Assembly (NCBI RefSeq): GCF_947305105.1
Contig: NZ_CAMZCS010000001.1
Location: forward strand, 1 to 64,000
Length of the DNA: 64,000 nucleotides
Reading direction: 5' to 3'
Source: an uncultured Fibrobacter sp.
Lineage (GTDB): Bacteria > Fibrobacterota > Fibrobacteria > Fibrobacterales > Fibrobacteraceae
The position numbers were made by a program, and so were the translations under genes. The stretch's first letter is position 1. Each line of letters starts with the position of its first letter. Below, piece after piece: positions 1-9,090 of this stretch. The notes beneath the pieces were generated by a model. It was not told where the DNA came from, did no database searches, and was given only the letters and a program-made list of their open reading frames with translations.

Positions 1-51
1 GCACTTTGTGCGTCAATATAAGACGGCGAAGCCGTGATATTTCTCCCTAGA
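1..51 (+). repeat. 51-bp dispersed element, copy A
   Basis: Differs at one base from 51897-51947. It holds two short hairpins: GCAC-TTT-GTGC at 1-11 and ACGGC-GAA-GCCGT at 23-35. A heptad array follows directly, as at the second copy. The element may begin before the window. No ORF is seen in it. Confidence 0.85.
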
Positions 52-116
52 CCCTGGATCCTAGATCCTAGCCCCTAACCACTAACCACTAACCACTGTC
101 TACTGTCTACTTCCTA
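46..116. repeat. Degenerate 7-bp tandem array
   Basis: Read on the + strand it divides into heptads such as CCTAGAT, CCTAGCC, ACTAACC (repeated), ACTGTCT (repeated) and ACTTCCT. The period is strict at 7 while the unit drifts. On the minus strand the last heptads read GTAGGAA and GTAGACA, and the TAG at 116-114 is the stop codon of the DedA gene, so the array reaches into the gene end. Members of the same class lie near 44.5, 46.6, 47.7, 51.9, 60.7 and 62.1 kb. Confidence 0.85.
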
Positions 117-803
117 CTTCTTCTTCACTGCATTCCACACCATGTACCCGATGAAGAGCGCTCCTGCGGCGAGCAGTGCAATGGCGAGTTCGGAGTTGTA
201 CTTTTCGATGAGGTCCTTCTGCCCGTGGGCGAGGTAGCCGAGGAACGCGAGAACGCAGTTCCAGATGGTGGCACCGAGGAATGTGTACAAAGTAAACGGG
301 AAAAGTTTCATCTTGGCAAGGCCTGCCGGGATAGATATCAACTGGCGTATGACCGTGATGAGTCTGCCTATGAAGGTGGAAATGGAACCGTGCTTGCGAA
401 AGTAGTCTTCGGCCTTCTGGACCTTTGTCGCATCAATGAGCAAGAAGTGCCCTAGGCGGCTGTCGGCGAATTTGTACACAATCGGACGCCCGAAAATCTT
501 AGCAAGGAAATAGTTGATGTAGGCTCCGATGAGCGCCCCGATGCTGCCTGCAAGGACGATGAACGCGATGTTCAGGTTTGAACCGGGCTGCATGGCCTGG
601 TATGCTGCAGGAGGGATGACCAGCTCGGACGGAAACGGGATGAACGAACTTTCGATGGCCATCAAAAGCGCGATGGTCCAGTAGTTCAGGTTGCTGTTGT
701 ACCAGTCGATAATCTGCGTGTAAATGTTGGTTTTTTCCGGTTCTCCAGCGAAAGCGATGCTGGCAAGGATCAATACAGGGACGATGATTTTAAATGTTTT
801 CAT
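114..803 (-). CDS. DedA/VTT-domain inner-membrane protein
   Basis: 229 aa. An N-terminal hydrophobic segment (residues 5-20) ending in AFAGEP resembles a signal peptide. The DedA/SNARE-associated (VTT) features follow: an E-S-S-F-I-P-F-P-S-E re-entrant loop near residue 51, a Gly/Ala-rich helix, the family motif FIGRLITVIRQ with downstream PAG (residues 145-160), and two C-terminal membrane spans before a KKK end. DedA proteins are polyprenyl-phosphate or phospholipid flippase-type transporters; the substrate here cannot be told. It is monocistronic and leftward. The last codons, AAG-AAG-AAG-TAG, run into the heptad array, which supplies the stop. Confidence 0.88.
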   Translation of the reverse strand: MKTFKIIVPVLILASIAFAGEPEKTNIYTQIIDWYNSNLNYWTIALLMAIESSFIPFPSELVIPPAAYQAMQPGSNLNIAFIVLAGSIGALIGAYINYFLAKIFGRPIVYKFADSRLGHFLLIDATKVQKAEDYFRKHGSISTFIGRLITVIRQLISIPAGLAKMKLFPFTLYTFLGATIWNCVLAFLGYLAHGQKDLIEKYNSELAIALLAAGALFIGYMVWNAVKKK

Positions 804-828
804 GGCGTTGTATGGTTTGGGTATAAAG

Positions 829-851
829 AACGCCGTCAGACTGGCGGCGTT
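829..851 (-). terminator. Probable terminator hairpin
   Basis: Arms AACGCCG and CGGCGTT around a 9-base loop, followed on the minus strand by CTTTATA. It lies between the stop of the 871-2439 gene and the DedA start, so it would end transcription of the former. The T-tract is weak. Confidence 0.5.
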
Positions 852-870
852 ATAAATGAGTTATAAAGGT

Positions 871-2439
871 TTATCTCTTCTTGCCTTTTTTCTTCGGCTT
901 GGGCTTGGACTTTTTAGCCTTTTTGTGCGAAGCCGGCTTTTCATGTTCTTCTTCGGCCGGAGTTTCTTCGATGTACTGCTGCTCTGTCTGCACTTCGATC
1001 ATCGAAGGACTTTCGGAATTGGCATTCTGAATCGCCTGCTTGGCTTCTTCGACATACCTGCCGTTGGGGAAGCGCTTCAGGTAGATTTCGTAGTCCTTGA
1101 GACGGTTGCCTTCCTTGACCAATTCAAAGATGCCAGCTTCTGCTTCTTCGCGGAAGGCACCATCAGGATTGTCGTTCAGGTAACCGAGGTATGCCTTGAA
1201 GGTGTTCTGTGCCTGGATTTCGCGGAACTTGTGGTACTCGGAGAGAACCATGAGCTTGTGTTCGATTTCGGCACGGCGCGGGGAATCCGGATAGTACTCG
1301 AGGAACATCTGGAGCATTTCAGGATCGTTGGAGGCCATGACCTGATCGAAACGAGAATCTTCTTGCTTCACCTGGTAGTGCTTCAGTTCGACCTTACCCG
1401 TATCCAAGGCTGCGTAGAGTTTTTCCTTGGTGGCGAGGTCTGCCGGGTGGCAGAAGGCGAGGAAGCTTTCGAGAACGTCCGAGAACTGAGTCCTGGTGTA
1501 GGCTTCGCTCATGTCGGGCAGTTCGCCGTCTTCGTCGAGGAAGAAGCGGTAGTCGCGTTCGATGGCCATGCAGTCCCAATCGCTGAGCGTGTCCTTGACT
1601 TCGCTGTTCTTGCGGAGGATGTCGTCACGATCGTGCAATGCGTAGCGCATGCGGCGGTCGCGCCTGCTCTCGCGGCCGAAGTCCAGGGAGAATTCCAGGC
1701 CAACGCGTACGGGCCACTTGTAAGAAATCTTGTCCATCGTGATGCCCGAATAGCCAGACGGAATGCTCACGTCGTCGTTGGACCGGGATGTCTTGTCCGT
1801 TGCCTTGATGTCCTCGTAGGGGAGGAATTCCTTACGAACGTTGATGCCGACCTTCAGGTCCACGTCTTGGAAAATTTCAGTAATCTTGTATTCGAGAGCT
1901 CCCGAGACGAATGCTGTAGGAACGTATTCCGTGTTCTGGTTCGTGTTGCCCAGGTAGTCGTCGTAGAAGGAGAAAAAGTGGAGACCATAGCCGCCGAGAA
2001 CGCGGATGTCAAAGTCGCCGGCGAGGTTGAAGCTGAAACCGGCAAGAACGGACGGTGCGTAGGTGAGGAAGGAAAGTTCGCGGTCTTGCTTGGGGCCCTT
2101 CTTCTTGTCGCCGTTGTCAGTGTAAGTGTAGGCGGGTTCTTTACCGATGGTGCCGAACTGGATGCTGTTGACCTCCAGACCGAGCCAAATGGTGAAGGGA
2201 ATGTCTGCTTTGGCAAACGGGGTAATTAGGGGGCTCCACAAGTAACCCACAGACAGGGGGAATGTAAAGACTTCTTTGTCAATGGGTTGGTTGAGCAGCT
2301 CGGGATCCTTGTCTTCAAATACGAGGAAGGCGGGCTCGGCTTGCAGGTAGAACTGCTGGCGCCAGTTGGAACGCTCAAAGTCGGCAGCGAAGGTCGCGGT
2401 CGAGTAAATCAACAATAGGAATACAATTAATCTACGCAT
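871..2439 (-). CDS. Exported envelope protein with barrel-like and TPR-like parts
   Basis: 522 aa from the ATG at 2439, chosen because it begins MRRLIVFLLL, a signal peptide ending near TFAA; the longer reading frame to 2511 adds an unlikely charged leader. Residues about 25-270 have alternating aromatic/polar strands like an outer-membrane barrel. The second half is helical with TPR/BamD-like phrases such as RFPNGRYVEEA (near 480). The C-terminus is a Lys-rich tail (KKAKKSKPKPKKKGKKR). I do not recognise the family. It lies 85 bp downstream of the PEGA protein gene and may be the last gene of that operon. The role, cell-envelope structure, is inferred only. Confidence 0.72.
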   Translation of the reverse strand: MRRLIVFLLLIYSTATFAADFERSNWRQQFYLQAEPAFLVFEDKDPELLNQPIDKEVFTFPLSVGYLWSPLITPFAKADIPFTIWLGLEVNSIQFGTIGKEPAYTYTDNGDKKKGPKQDRELSFLTYAPSVLAGFSFNLAGDFDIRVLGGYGLHFFSFYDDYLGNTNQNTEYVPTAFVSGALEYKITEIFQDVDLKVGINVRKEFLPYEDIKATDKTSRSNDDVSIPSGYSGITMDKISYKWPVRVGLEFSLDFGRESRRDRRMRYALHDRDDILRKNSEVKDTLSDWDCMAIERDYRFFLDEDGELPDMSEAYTRTQFSDVLESFLAFCHPADLATKEKLYAALDTGKVELKHYQVKQEDSRFDQVMASNDPEMLQMFLEYYPDSPRRAEIEHKLMVLSEYHKFREIQAQNTFKAYLGYLNDNPDGAFREEAEAGIFELVKEGNRLKDYEIYLKRFPNGRYVEEAKQAIQNANSESPSMIEVQTEQQYIEETPAEEEHEKPASHKKAKKSKPKPKKKGKKR

Positions 2440-2524
2440 TGCTCTAAATCTAGCTTTTCCAAAGGGATAGGGGGATGGTGTTTCTAAAAAAATTGTCCTT
2501 TTTGTGGGCAAAATCGCGTTTTTG

Positions 2525-4126
2525 CTAGAATGTGAGGTATAATCCTATTCCAAATAGGATGATTCCGGCTCCTATGAACGATGCTCCGGCAATGGTCTTG
2601 CGGTCTCCGGACTTCGCCAAATCGTGATTTCTGTCCATTTTCTCCTGGAATTTGGATCCGTTCGGGGTCGTGGGCATCTTCAGTTCGTTCTTCAGGTCTT
2701 CTGCCTCGCTATAGTCTTTTTGGCCGAGGTAGAGGAACAAAGCTCCGATGATGGCGGGGGCTATGGAACTGCCCATGAGTGTCTGCCCGAGGTGGTAGAT
2801 TTTGCGGCTGTGGAGCCAATCTTTCTGGGCCTGTAGCTCGTTGAAATCCGTAATCTCCTGAAGTTCAATATTGACGGTTGTTTCGGGGACCGGTGCTAGG
2901 TAGAAATTTACGAGGGTGTCTCGATAACCTTCCCTGCGGATGCGGAGGTTGACCAAGCCCGGATCGGTGTAGGTGAACTTGTTCGGGGTGTGAGCGATGG
3001 GCTTGCTGTGTTTTGTAATCTCTTCGCTGCTTGTGTAGATTTCGGCTCCGGAAGGCTGCGTCATGATGCGAATTTCCGGAGATATCTTTTTCAATTTCAG
3101 CGAGACTTTAACGGTGTCGCCCGGGATGGGGCGTACGACAGCCTGGGCGCCCCACAGGTGTTCGACCTTCCAGTAGGCATTCAAGACAATTTTTCCGGTG
3201 TCGAGAGTCACGAAAGTACATGGCGTCTTGCACAAGGCGTTCTTTTCGGATCTCGAGAGCATTGCTCCTTCGGGATCGGTTTCCACGTGGATATAGCTTT
3301 TGGTGCTTGTCTGCTGGATCTTGATGCCACGCGCTTCCTGGACGAGGTTGCGGATCTTGTTGGATACGACGGCGTCGGAGAATGCGTGAGTCCCGGAAAT
3401 GTTTGTCTTGGCGATGCTGATAGTCGGCAGGGAATCTTCAAAGAGAACGCGTTTCAGTTGTACTTCTAGCGAGTCCGGGGACTTTCCTTTGGATATCTTG
3501 CCGAAGAGGATTTCCTTTATGCCTTGCTTGGAATAGTTGTCCTGGAGGCATGCGTTGTCGTTGCACCCCTCAAAAGGATTTTCCTTGTTGTAGGTGTAGG
3601 TGCTGTCGGCTTCGCTCAACAACGTTGCTGTGAGGTTGGAAAACAGTTCGACCTTTTGTGGCTCGAAGCCTTCGGCCTCAAAGCCGACGAATATTTTCGT
3701 GTTCGAAACGGCAGGAGCAACGGTGGAAGAATCGGCCGGTGTCGCAGTGGAATCGGCGGAATCTGCGACGGCAACTGTGCTTGCACTGTCCGGAGAGGCT
3801 ACAGTTGAATCACTTGCTGCTGTTGCTGGCGCACTGGCTTGGCTTTGTTCTGAGGAATCGGCTTTTGCGGTGTTGCTTGTCGGATTCAAGAGATCGTTGC
3901 CTTGCTTGTCTACGATGCTTTTGAAGTGGCTCTTGGGTATGCGCACGATGGTGAACTGGTCTTTGATGTAGCCGCCAAGATTGACGGTATCTCTTTCGAT
4001 GCCTAGAAATTGCGCTTTTTGCGTTGTTCCAGAAATGAGTTCCACCTGTGCCTCAATCCCCTTGGATTCGGCTGCATGGAGTAGAGCTGTTAAAAGTAGG
4101 AGCGGAATGTAGAAACCCTTTTTCAT
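2525..4126 (-). CDS. PEGA-domain protein with C-terminal membrane hairpin
   Basis: 533 aa with a signal peptide (MKKGFYIPLLLLTALLHAAES). Residues 85-145 are a low-complexity Ser/Ala/Asp stretch. Two PEGA-like beta modules follow: about 270-345 (VETDPEGAMLSR) and 348-425 (TQPSGAEIYT ... IRREGYRDT). Two hydrophobic helices near 450-475 and 505-533 end the protein. AGGAG precedes the ATG. PEGA domains are surface or periplasmic beta modules named for their sequence motif. The 221-aa product of the next gene upstream has the same PEGA plus hairpin architecture in short form, so the two are likely paralogues anchored in one membrane complex. Function unknown. Confidence 0.75.
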   Translation of the reverse strand: MKKGFYIPLLLLTALLHAAESKGIEAQVELISGTTQKAQFLGIERDTVNLGGYIKDQFTIVRIPKSHFKSIVDKQGNDLLNPTSNTAKADSSEQSQASAPATAASDSTVASPDSASTVAVADSADSTATPADSSTVAPAVSNTKIFVGFEAEGFEPQKVELFSNLTATLLSEADSTYTYNKENPFEGCNDNACLQDNYSKQGIKEILFGKISKGKSPDSLEVQLKRVLFEDSLPTISIAKTNISGTHAFSDAVVSNKIRNLVQEARGIKIQQTSTKSYIHVETDPEGAMLSRSEKNALCKTPCTFVTLDTGKIVLNAYWKVEHLWGAQAVVRPIPGDTVKVSLKLKKISPEIRIMTQPSGAEIYTSSEEITKHSKPIAHTPNKFTYTDPGLVNLRIRREGYRDTLVNFYLAPVPETTVNIELQEITDFNELQAQKDWLHSRKIYHLGQTLMGSSIAPAIIGALFLYLGQKDYSEAEDLKNELKMPTTPNGSKFQEKMDRNHDLAKSGDRKTIAGASFIGAGIILFGIGLYLTF

Positions 4127-4133
4127 ATTTCTC

Positions 4134-4799
4134 CTAGAATGAAAGAATTAATCCTGCGGAAAAGACGACGACTCCCACGCCTAGAGTGGTGCCGCCGATG
4201 GTCTTTGCCGTTTTGGCCTTGCTTTGGTTGTCTTTGAAACTATCTTGTTTCTTTTGATAGTTGTCGCCATTGTGGATAACACTGTTCTGGATGGCGTCGC
4301 GGTCGTCCCTTGCGTCTTGAATGTATTTTTGCGTGACGATGGCTGCGACTGCGCTGGTGACCAGTGGTACGAACGAGGCCCAGATGAGTTTACGTCCCAA
4401 AGCTTTTCTGTTCCTGTGAGCGACCACCTTATGCTGCATGTCGGCAAGTTCTTCGTCGTAGCTCTGACGCAACGACACGATGAGATAAGACGTGTCTTTT
4501 TCAGGGAGAGAAACGTTGATGGTTGTGTCGGCGTAGCCAATTTGGAATAAGGTGACCTTTACGCTTGTGTCTTTGGACGACAATTTTATGAAACTCGGAC
4601 TGATATAGTCTGGCGTCGCAGAAAAGTCAATATTAGACCGATTGACGAAAATGTCTGTCGTTGTGGGGTTTGTTGAAATTTGCAGGTAACGATCCTGAGC
4701 CTTGGGCGGGGTTGTCGATGCAGCGCTTTGTGGTGCGTTGTCGGCAAATGAGTTCCCACAGAGAACAATGACGAGGAAAATCAAGAATTTAATCATCAT
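4134..4799 (-). CDS. Small PEGA-like membrane protein
   Basis: 221 aa: signal peptide (MMIKFLIFLVIVLCGNSFADN), one PEGA-like module about 38-105 (ISTNPTTTDIFVN ... FQIGYADTTINVSL), a basic stretch (HRNRKALGRK), then two hydrophobic helices separated by a charged segment and ending LILSF. It is the short relative of the 533-aa product of the next gene, 7 bp away. Its start overlaps the stop of the upstream lipoprotein gene as ATGA (4799-4796), so translation is probably coupled. Confidence 0.72.
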   Translation of the reverse strand: MMIKFLIFLVIVLCGNSFADNAPQSAASTTPPKAQDRYLQISTNPTTTDIFVNRSNIDFSATPDYISPSFIKLSSKDTSVKVTLFQIGYADTTINVSLPEKDTSYLIVSLRQSYDEELADMQHKVVAHRNRKALGRKLIWASFVPLVTSAVAAIVTQKYIQDARDDRDAIQNSVIHNGDNYQKKQDSFKDNQSKAKTAKTIGGTTLGVGVVVFSAGLILSF

Positions 4800-6184
4800 T
4801 CCAGTTCCTCCGCATTCATGTAAGGGCCATCGAGATACAGCATGTCATTTTTCGGAGTGACATTCCAGAATACAGGCGGGCTTTGGTTCCCGGCGTTGTC
4901 GCTAACTCTAATGTAGACGCGCATCTGTTTGTAACTGGGGACGGATACGCTGAGAATCGGTTCCACATAATCGTATGTTGTCTCAAAGATGTCGTCGAAA
5001 TGGACGTTAATCCTTGAACGGGAAATTCCGCTCCCTTTGTCTAAGAGAGAGAATGTGATGTCTGTTCCCTCTACGAATTCTGTCTTGGTTGGCCATACTG
5101 TTGGAGGAATGTTGTCGTCGAAAAATACGGAATCCATAGTGATGACGCTATATTCGGGAATGTCTACAGTGAACGCGTCTGCCTTGTATTCGCTGAAATA
5201 AGCTTCTTCCATGTACACGGTGAGGCCTGTCTGAGCGGGGAGCTTTATGGATTCGGTCGATACAATGCTGGAACGATTGATTTGCTTCAACGTATCTCCC
5301 TTGCTATTGACGATGGTTATCCTTGTGTCGGGAGGCAACTGGTTGCGGAAATGCTTGTAGGCGATAGGAATGTTGAGTATAGAGGAATCGGTATTGATGA
5401 GCTTCGTGGAGAACTTGAAAATATCAGAAGTGTCCATTTCTTGAACTCCACTGAAATTCATCACGGTCATGATGACTCCCCAGTAGAACGTTATGGATGT
5501 GTCTGTCGGGTTGATGCCGTATTCTGCCAACACGTCTTCGTCGGGGAGAAGATGACCCGTGATGGAAATCTTTTCGTCGCAAGGAACGGTCTTTAGGGAT
5601 TTTTTCCAAAGTTCGCCCAACTTGTTAGAACCGTAGACGTCGCATATTGTGGTTTCCCACGGGTCAATTCCCGTTATATCCCACCGGAGGCGGATGTCCT
5701 CTTCGGAGAACGGCTCTGCCTGGTTGTACCCGTTGCGAGGGCTAGTCAGTGCAATGCTTGATGGCGTGTCCACAAAAATATGGGTTGTGTCTATCAAGGT
5801 GTCGCCGAAACGGGTTATCGTTTGCAGAATGCAATCGTATTGGCCTGATTTTTGGAACGTGTGACGGAAATTGGGAATGTTAATCTTTTTCCCGTCCAAT
5901 ATCCAGAGAACGCTCTGGTAATACGATGCGGCAATGTCTGCGTCCAGGACATCTTTATTCAAGCGGAATATGGCCTGGATCTTGATCGGCTCGTTGACGC
6001 CGATGTAAACCTCTTTGCGCGTGGTGTAAAATGAGTGGACGGTTACCTCTGGGACGATATAGATGTTCTGCTCAAAGACGTTTTCGTCTGCTTGTTCAAA
6101 ACGGACGTCGTTCCCGCATGAAGTCAGGGCTAATGCGCACAGTGCCAGGGCGACGGCGAGGGCTTGGTAGAATAACCTATTCAT
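4796..6184 (-). CDS. Lipoprotein with Ig/PKD-like modules
   Basis: 462 aa from the ATG at 6184, chosen because MNRLFYQALAVALALCAL leads to a lipobox, LTSC; the frame extends upstream to 6244 inside the previous gene. After the Cys comes a segment with WILDGKK, a G-containing turn and RFGDTLIDT that closely parallels YWLLDNKYY ... YFGDTLSDT in the 654-aa lipoprotein and the same region of the 231-aa one. A C-terminal Ig-like part has IRVSDNAGNQSPP. The start overlaps the stop of the 654-aa gene by 8 bp. Likely anchored in the outer membrane; function unknown. Confidence 0.75.
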   Translation of the reverse strand: MNRLFYQALAVALALCALALTSCGNDVRFEQADENVFEQNIYIVPEVTVHSFYTTRKEVYIGVNEPIKIQAIFRLNKDVLDADIAASYYQSVLWILDGKKINIPNFRHTFQKSGQYDCILQTITRFGDTLIDTTHIFVDTPSSIALTSPRNGYNQAEPFSEEDIRLRWDITGIDPWETTICDVYGSNKLGELWKKSLKTVPCDEKISITGHLLPDEDVLAEYGINPTDTSITFYWGVIMTVMNFSGVQEMDTSDIFKFSTKLINTDSSILNIPIAYKHFRNQLPPDTRITIVNSKGDTLKQINRSSIVSTESIKLPAQTGLTVYMEEAYFSEYKADAFTVDIPEYSVITMDSVFFDDNIPPTVWPTKTEFVEGTDITFSLLDKGSGISRSRINVHFDDIFETTYDYVEPILSVSVPSYKQMRVYIRVSDNAGNQSPPVFWNVTPKNDMLYLDGPYMNAEELE

Positions 6185-8141
6185 CTTCGCCTCCTGCTGT
6201 GCTGGTCGTGTCGGTGCTGTTGTTCGATTTTTCAAGTGAATCAATGTTGTCTTGCGGCAGGACTATGGCATAGGCTTTTGTTTCCCAAACAGGAGACACC
6301 CCGCCATAAGAGTCTGTTGCCTCGACCCACCAGTAAAGGGGGCCTTCCGGGAGGTCTCTTAAAAGGGTCTGGGTCCCTTGGATGTAATCGGATCTGTAGT
6401 AGAACTGCGTTGTGTCTGTGATGGTGTCGGACCCGACGAGGACGTTGAGCCTGTACCAGATATGGTCATTTTCTGGGTCTTCGGCTTCATGCCATTTAAA
6501 TATAGCGGAGTTGGTTATATACGATTCGCAGGGAGTTATGCAGTGGGATTCGTAACTCATGAAGGGAGGCTCGTTTATTGTAATCTTCCACGTTCTGGTC
6601 TGGCTTATCCCGTTGGTGTAGACGATGCTCATGGATACGTTTTGCTCATTTCGGGCGAACGATTCTCCGCTCGCTTCAATTTCAAGGGATGTCCTGCCCT
6701 CTGCCCTTATGCTTATGGTCCCCTTCACGTCCCCATTGGGGTTGATTTTGTATAGGGTGGGAATGAAACTGTTTGGGTTGTGGTCTTTAAAGAAAAGGGT
6801 GATCGGAGCTTGCCTTGATATGATTGTGTCGTGATTGGTCTCGAACCAGAAAACGCTTGGCCGCAGGACGAATGATTTCGAGGTGGTGTTGCCGCTGCCG
6901 TCTTTCGCTAAGACGGTGACGAATTGCGGTATCCACGAACGGTCGCTTTCGATGGTGTGGACAGTCAAGGTGTTACCTGCTTGAAAATATTGGGTAATCT
7001 TACGACTGCCGATATAGACTACAGCATCGGAGAGAACGTTTTCGGAGCTCCCATCCGTAATGATGAAACTGAGTGAATCCGCAAAATCAAGGGTGTCTTT
7101 TCCACTGGTGGACTGGATTGTCGGGGGGGTCAGGTCTTGCATGAACAAATGGCCGTCGATGGAGGAAATTTGCCCTGCTAGGACCGTGGTACTCACGGTG
7201 TCGGAGACAAAATCAACGGCCTTTTCACTCCTGGCAAAAATATTGTATTTCCCAGGTTGTAGCGGCTTGATTTCGAAAAATCCTGTTGATGGAGTCTTTT
7301 CAAAAGATTGCTTGATCTTGGTTTCCTTGTTGTGTGCGTCAAGGATGATGAACTCAATGTCTGTGTACAGGTTCTCGTTGGACATTTTCAACGTTCCCGA
7401 TATTGCGCCTTCGTCTCCGATTCCGCTTGTGGCGAAGGTGCTGCTGATAGTGGTTGCAGACGGAACATTGTATTCATTATAGGCTTGGACTGTCCAACGG
7501 TATTGCGACAACGGTTTGAGTTCCCGGTTCATGTTGAAATACGGAGTGTTGATAATCGTGTCGATGAGGTCGGGCTCGCCTTTTTCTTCGTCAATAAGGT
7601 TGGTGAGTCTGAAGTGGTAATATAGGGAGCAGATAGAATCTATGTCGTAGGCATTCCAGGCAAACTGGATTTCGTCCCGTGGTGGAATGCTTTGCGATTG
7701 GTCGGCGGGGATGAATTTGTTGTTGTCTAGAATTGGCGGTGAGGAAATCCACAAGTGCAGGGTGTCGCTCAGCGTATCCCCGAAATAGGTGATGAGGATA
7801 AATACGATTTCGTGAGGGCCGGGGAAGGGGATGGCGTCGTGAATGTTGAATTCGGAGGCGTAATACTTGTTGTCCAGAAGCCAGTAGCTGTCGCGAATCC
7901 GGATGGATTTTGATGGTAGCACGTTTGCAATGAACAACATGGAGTCGCCATGGATAATTGTATCTGATTTGACCCTTGCTGCCGTAGAATCAAAGGACTT
8001 GGCCATGTAGACGTTGACTGCAATTGAATTTGTGTTGTTTGCGTCAAAGACGAGGTTGTCCGAATCGGTACATGCGTCAAAGAAGATTGATGCGATGGCA
8101 AGGGTGAAGGCAAGTGAGAATATTTTCAAACGGTTAGTCAT
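6177..8141 (-). CDS. Large lipoprotein with repeated Ig/Fn3-like modules
   Basis: 654 aa. The signal sequence ends in the lipobox FDAC (Cys24). The first module (about 60-160) is the PKD-like WLLDNKYY/YFGDTLSDT type shared with both neighbours. Fibronectin-like phrases follow: YRWTVQAYNEYNVPSATTI (near 225), a carboxypeptidase-regulatory-like segment (LQPGKYNIFARSE, near 300), and LYWWVEATDSYGGVSP near the C-terminus. It lies 11 bp from the upstream 231-aa lipoprotein gene, in one operon. Probably a surface or periplasmic scaffold; no catalytic motif was seen. Confidence 0.75.
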   Translation of the reverse strand: MTNRLKIFSLAFTLAIASIFFDACTDSDNLVFDANNTNSIAVNVYMAKSFDSTAARVKSDTIIHGDSMLFIANVLPSKSIRIRDSYWLLDNKYYASEFNIHDAIPFPGPHEIVFILITYFGDTLSDTLHLWISSPPILDNNKFIPADQSQSIPPRDEIQFAWNAYDIDSICSLYYHFRLTNLIDEEKGEPDLIDTIINTPYFNMNRELKPLSQYRWTVQAYNEYNVPSATTISSTFATSGIGDEGAISGTLKMSNENLYTDIEFIILDAHNKETKIKQSFEKTPSTGFFEIKPLQPGKYNIFARSEKAVDFVSDTVSTTVLAGQISSIDGHLFMQDLTPPTIQSTSGKDTLDFADSLSFIITDGSSENVLSDAVVYIGSRKITQYFQAGNTLTVHTIESDRSWIPQFVTVLAKDGSGNTTSKSFVLRPSVFWFETNHDTIISRQAPITLFFKDHNPNSFIPTLYKINPNGDVKGTISIRAEGRTSLEIEASGESFARNEQNVSMSIVYTNGISQTRTWKITINEPPFMSYESHCITPCESYITNSAIFKWHEAEDPENDHIWYRLNVLVGSDTITDTTQFYYRSDYIQGTQTLLRDLPEGPLYWWVEATDSYGGVSPVWETKAYAIVLPQDNIDSLEKSNNSTDTTSTAGGEDE

Positions 8142-8152
8142 TCTTCCTCACT

Positions 8153-8848
8153 CTACTTGGATTTCACGTAGAATTTGATGACAGCCGATGAATCGGTGTC
8201 ACCATATTTGTCCGTTACTATGACTTGGAACGTGTGTTTGCCTTCCTCAAATCCGGATTGTCGGATGCTGTTGAATTCACCTACGACGTAGGGAACTTTG
8301 TCTATTAGGATAGTGTGCGAGAATTCCTCGTTGTCGTTGTCATGGGAATTCCACTCAAACAGGAAGGATGTCTTTTGGTTGCCGTAAAGCGTGTCTGATT
8401 GCTGGGGCCTGGTAATCTGGTCGATTTCTGGTGGCGTGTTGGTGATGATGTTGAAATGCGTAACGAGCGTATTCCCTTCGGTGTCTATTGCAATCAGTTT
8501 GTTGGGGATTATGCCAATGGTTGCGTTTTTTCGAATTTTAAAGGTATCGCCGGTCCCAAGGAGGATGTCGTCGTTTTCTTCGTTGACCCTGATCCACTTA
8601 AAATGCAGTTTTGGGGCGAGCGCAGCCGGGAGAATGTTGACGAGAATTTCGGCGGAATCTTGTGGATGAATCTTTAGCAAGGTAGAGTCAATTTTGCCAT
8701 CTTGCTTTACGTAGATGGAAATGACGTTTACGCTCGAGCCCTCGTTGGGTTTGCTTGGAATTTCGAAACACGCGGAAAGCGCAATGCCAGCAGATAGCAC
8801 CGCCAAAGATGAAAGAATGCTTGATATACGAATTCTGTTAAATAACAT
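8153..8848 (-). CDS. Lipoprotein, first gene of the PEGA/lipoprotein operon
   Basis: 231 aa with lipobox ALSAC (Cys27). The body has one PKD/Ig-like domain with FKWIRV, an NTPPEI boundary and a C-terminal HTFQVIVTDKYGDTDSS strand pair, matching the repeated module of the two larger downstream lipoproteins. It is the promoter-proximal gene of a five- or six-gene leftward operon running to 2525 or 871. A TACATT box lies 8 bp before the ATG in the short intergenic region shared with xseB. Confidence 0.75.
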   Translation of the reverse strand: MLFNRIRISSILSSLAVLSAGIALSACFEIPSKPNEGSSVNVISIYVKQDGKIDSTLLKIHPQDSAEILVNILPAALAPKLHFKWIRVNEENDDILLGTGDTFKIRKNATIGIIPNKLIAIDTEGNTLVTHFNIITNTPPEIDQITRPQQSDTLYGNQKTSFLFEWNSHDNDNEEFSHTILIDKVPYVVGEFNSIRQSGFEEGKHTFQVIVTDKYGDTDSSAVIKFYVKSK

Positions 8849-8877
8849 CGTATATAAATGTAACTATATTCTTAAAC
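8849..8877. promoter_or_regulatory. Divergent overlapping promoters, xseB and lipoprotein operon
   Basis: Only 29 bp separate two divergent ATGs. Rightward, TATATT at 8865-8870 is 7 bp before the xseB ATG. Leftward, TACATT (complement of 8857-8862) is 8 bp before the ATG at 8848. Both boxes would start RNA at or next to the start codon, and neither gene has a Shine-Dalgarno sequence. Confidence 0.65.
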
Positions 8878-9090
8878 ATGAGTACCGAAAATTTTGAATA
8901 TAAAAACGCAATGGCACGTCTAGAGGAGATTTTATCAAAAATCGACAATTCCGAAATGGAAATAGACGAATTGGCCGGGCAGGTGCAAGAGGCTACGGAA
9001 CTGCTGCGCAAGTGTCGCCAGATCCTGCTTGCGACCGAGAAAAACGTGCAGGAGGCATTGGCGAGCCTGGACGGTGAAGCGGATGAATAG
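8878..9090 (+). CDS. xseB: Exodeoxyribonuclease VII small subunit
   Basis: 70 aa, the usual XseB length. It has the family pattern: FEYKNAMARLEEILSKID, a central ...EIDELAGQVQEATELLRKC helix, then a coiled-coil end. XseB binds XseA to form exonuclease VII, which degrades single-stranded DNA. xseA is not in the window. The last 8 bp overlap the start of the ABC ATPase gene. Confidence 0.93.
   Translation: MSTENFEYKNAMARLEEILSKIDNSEMEIDELAGQVQEATELLRKCRQILLATEKNVQEALASLDGEADE

Noticed and set aside
46-116. CRISPR array
   Set aside because: The period is 7 bp with no spacers and no cas genes.
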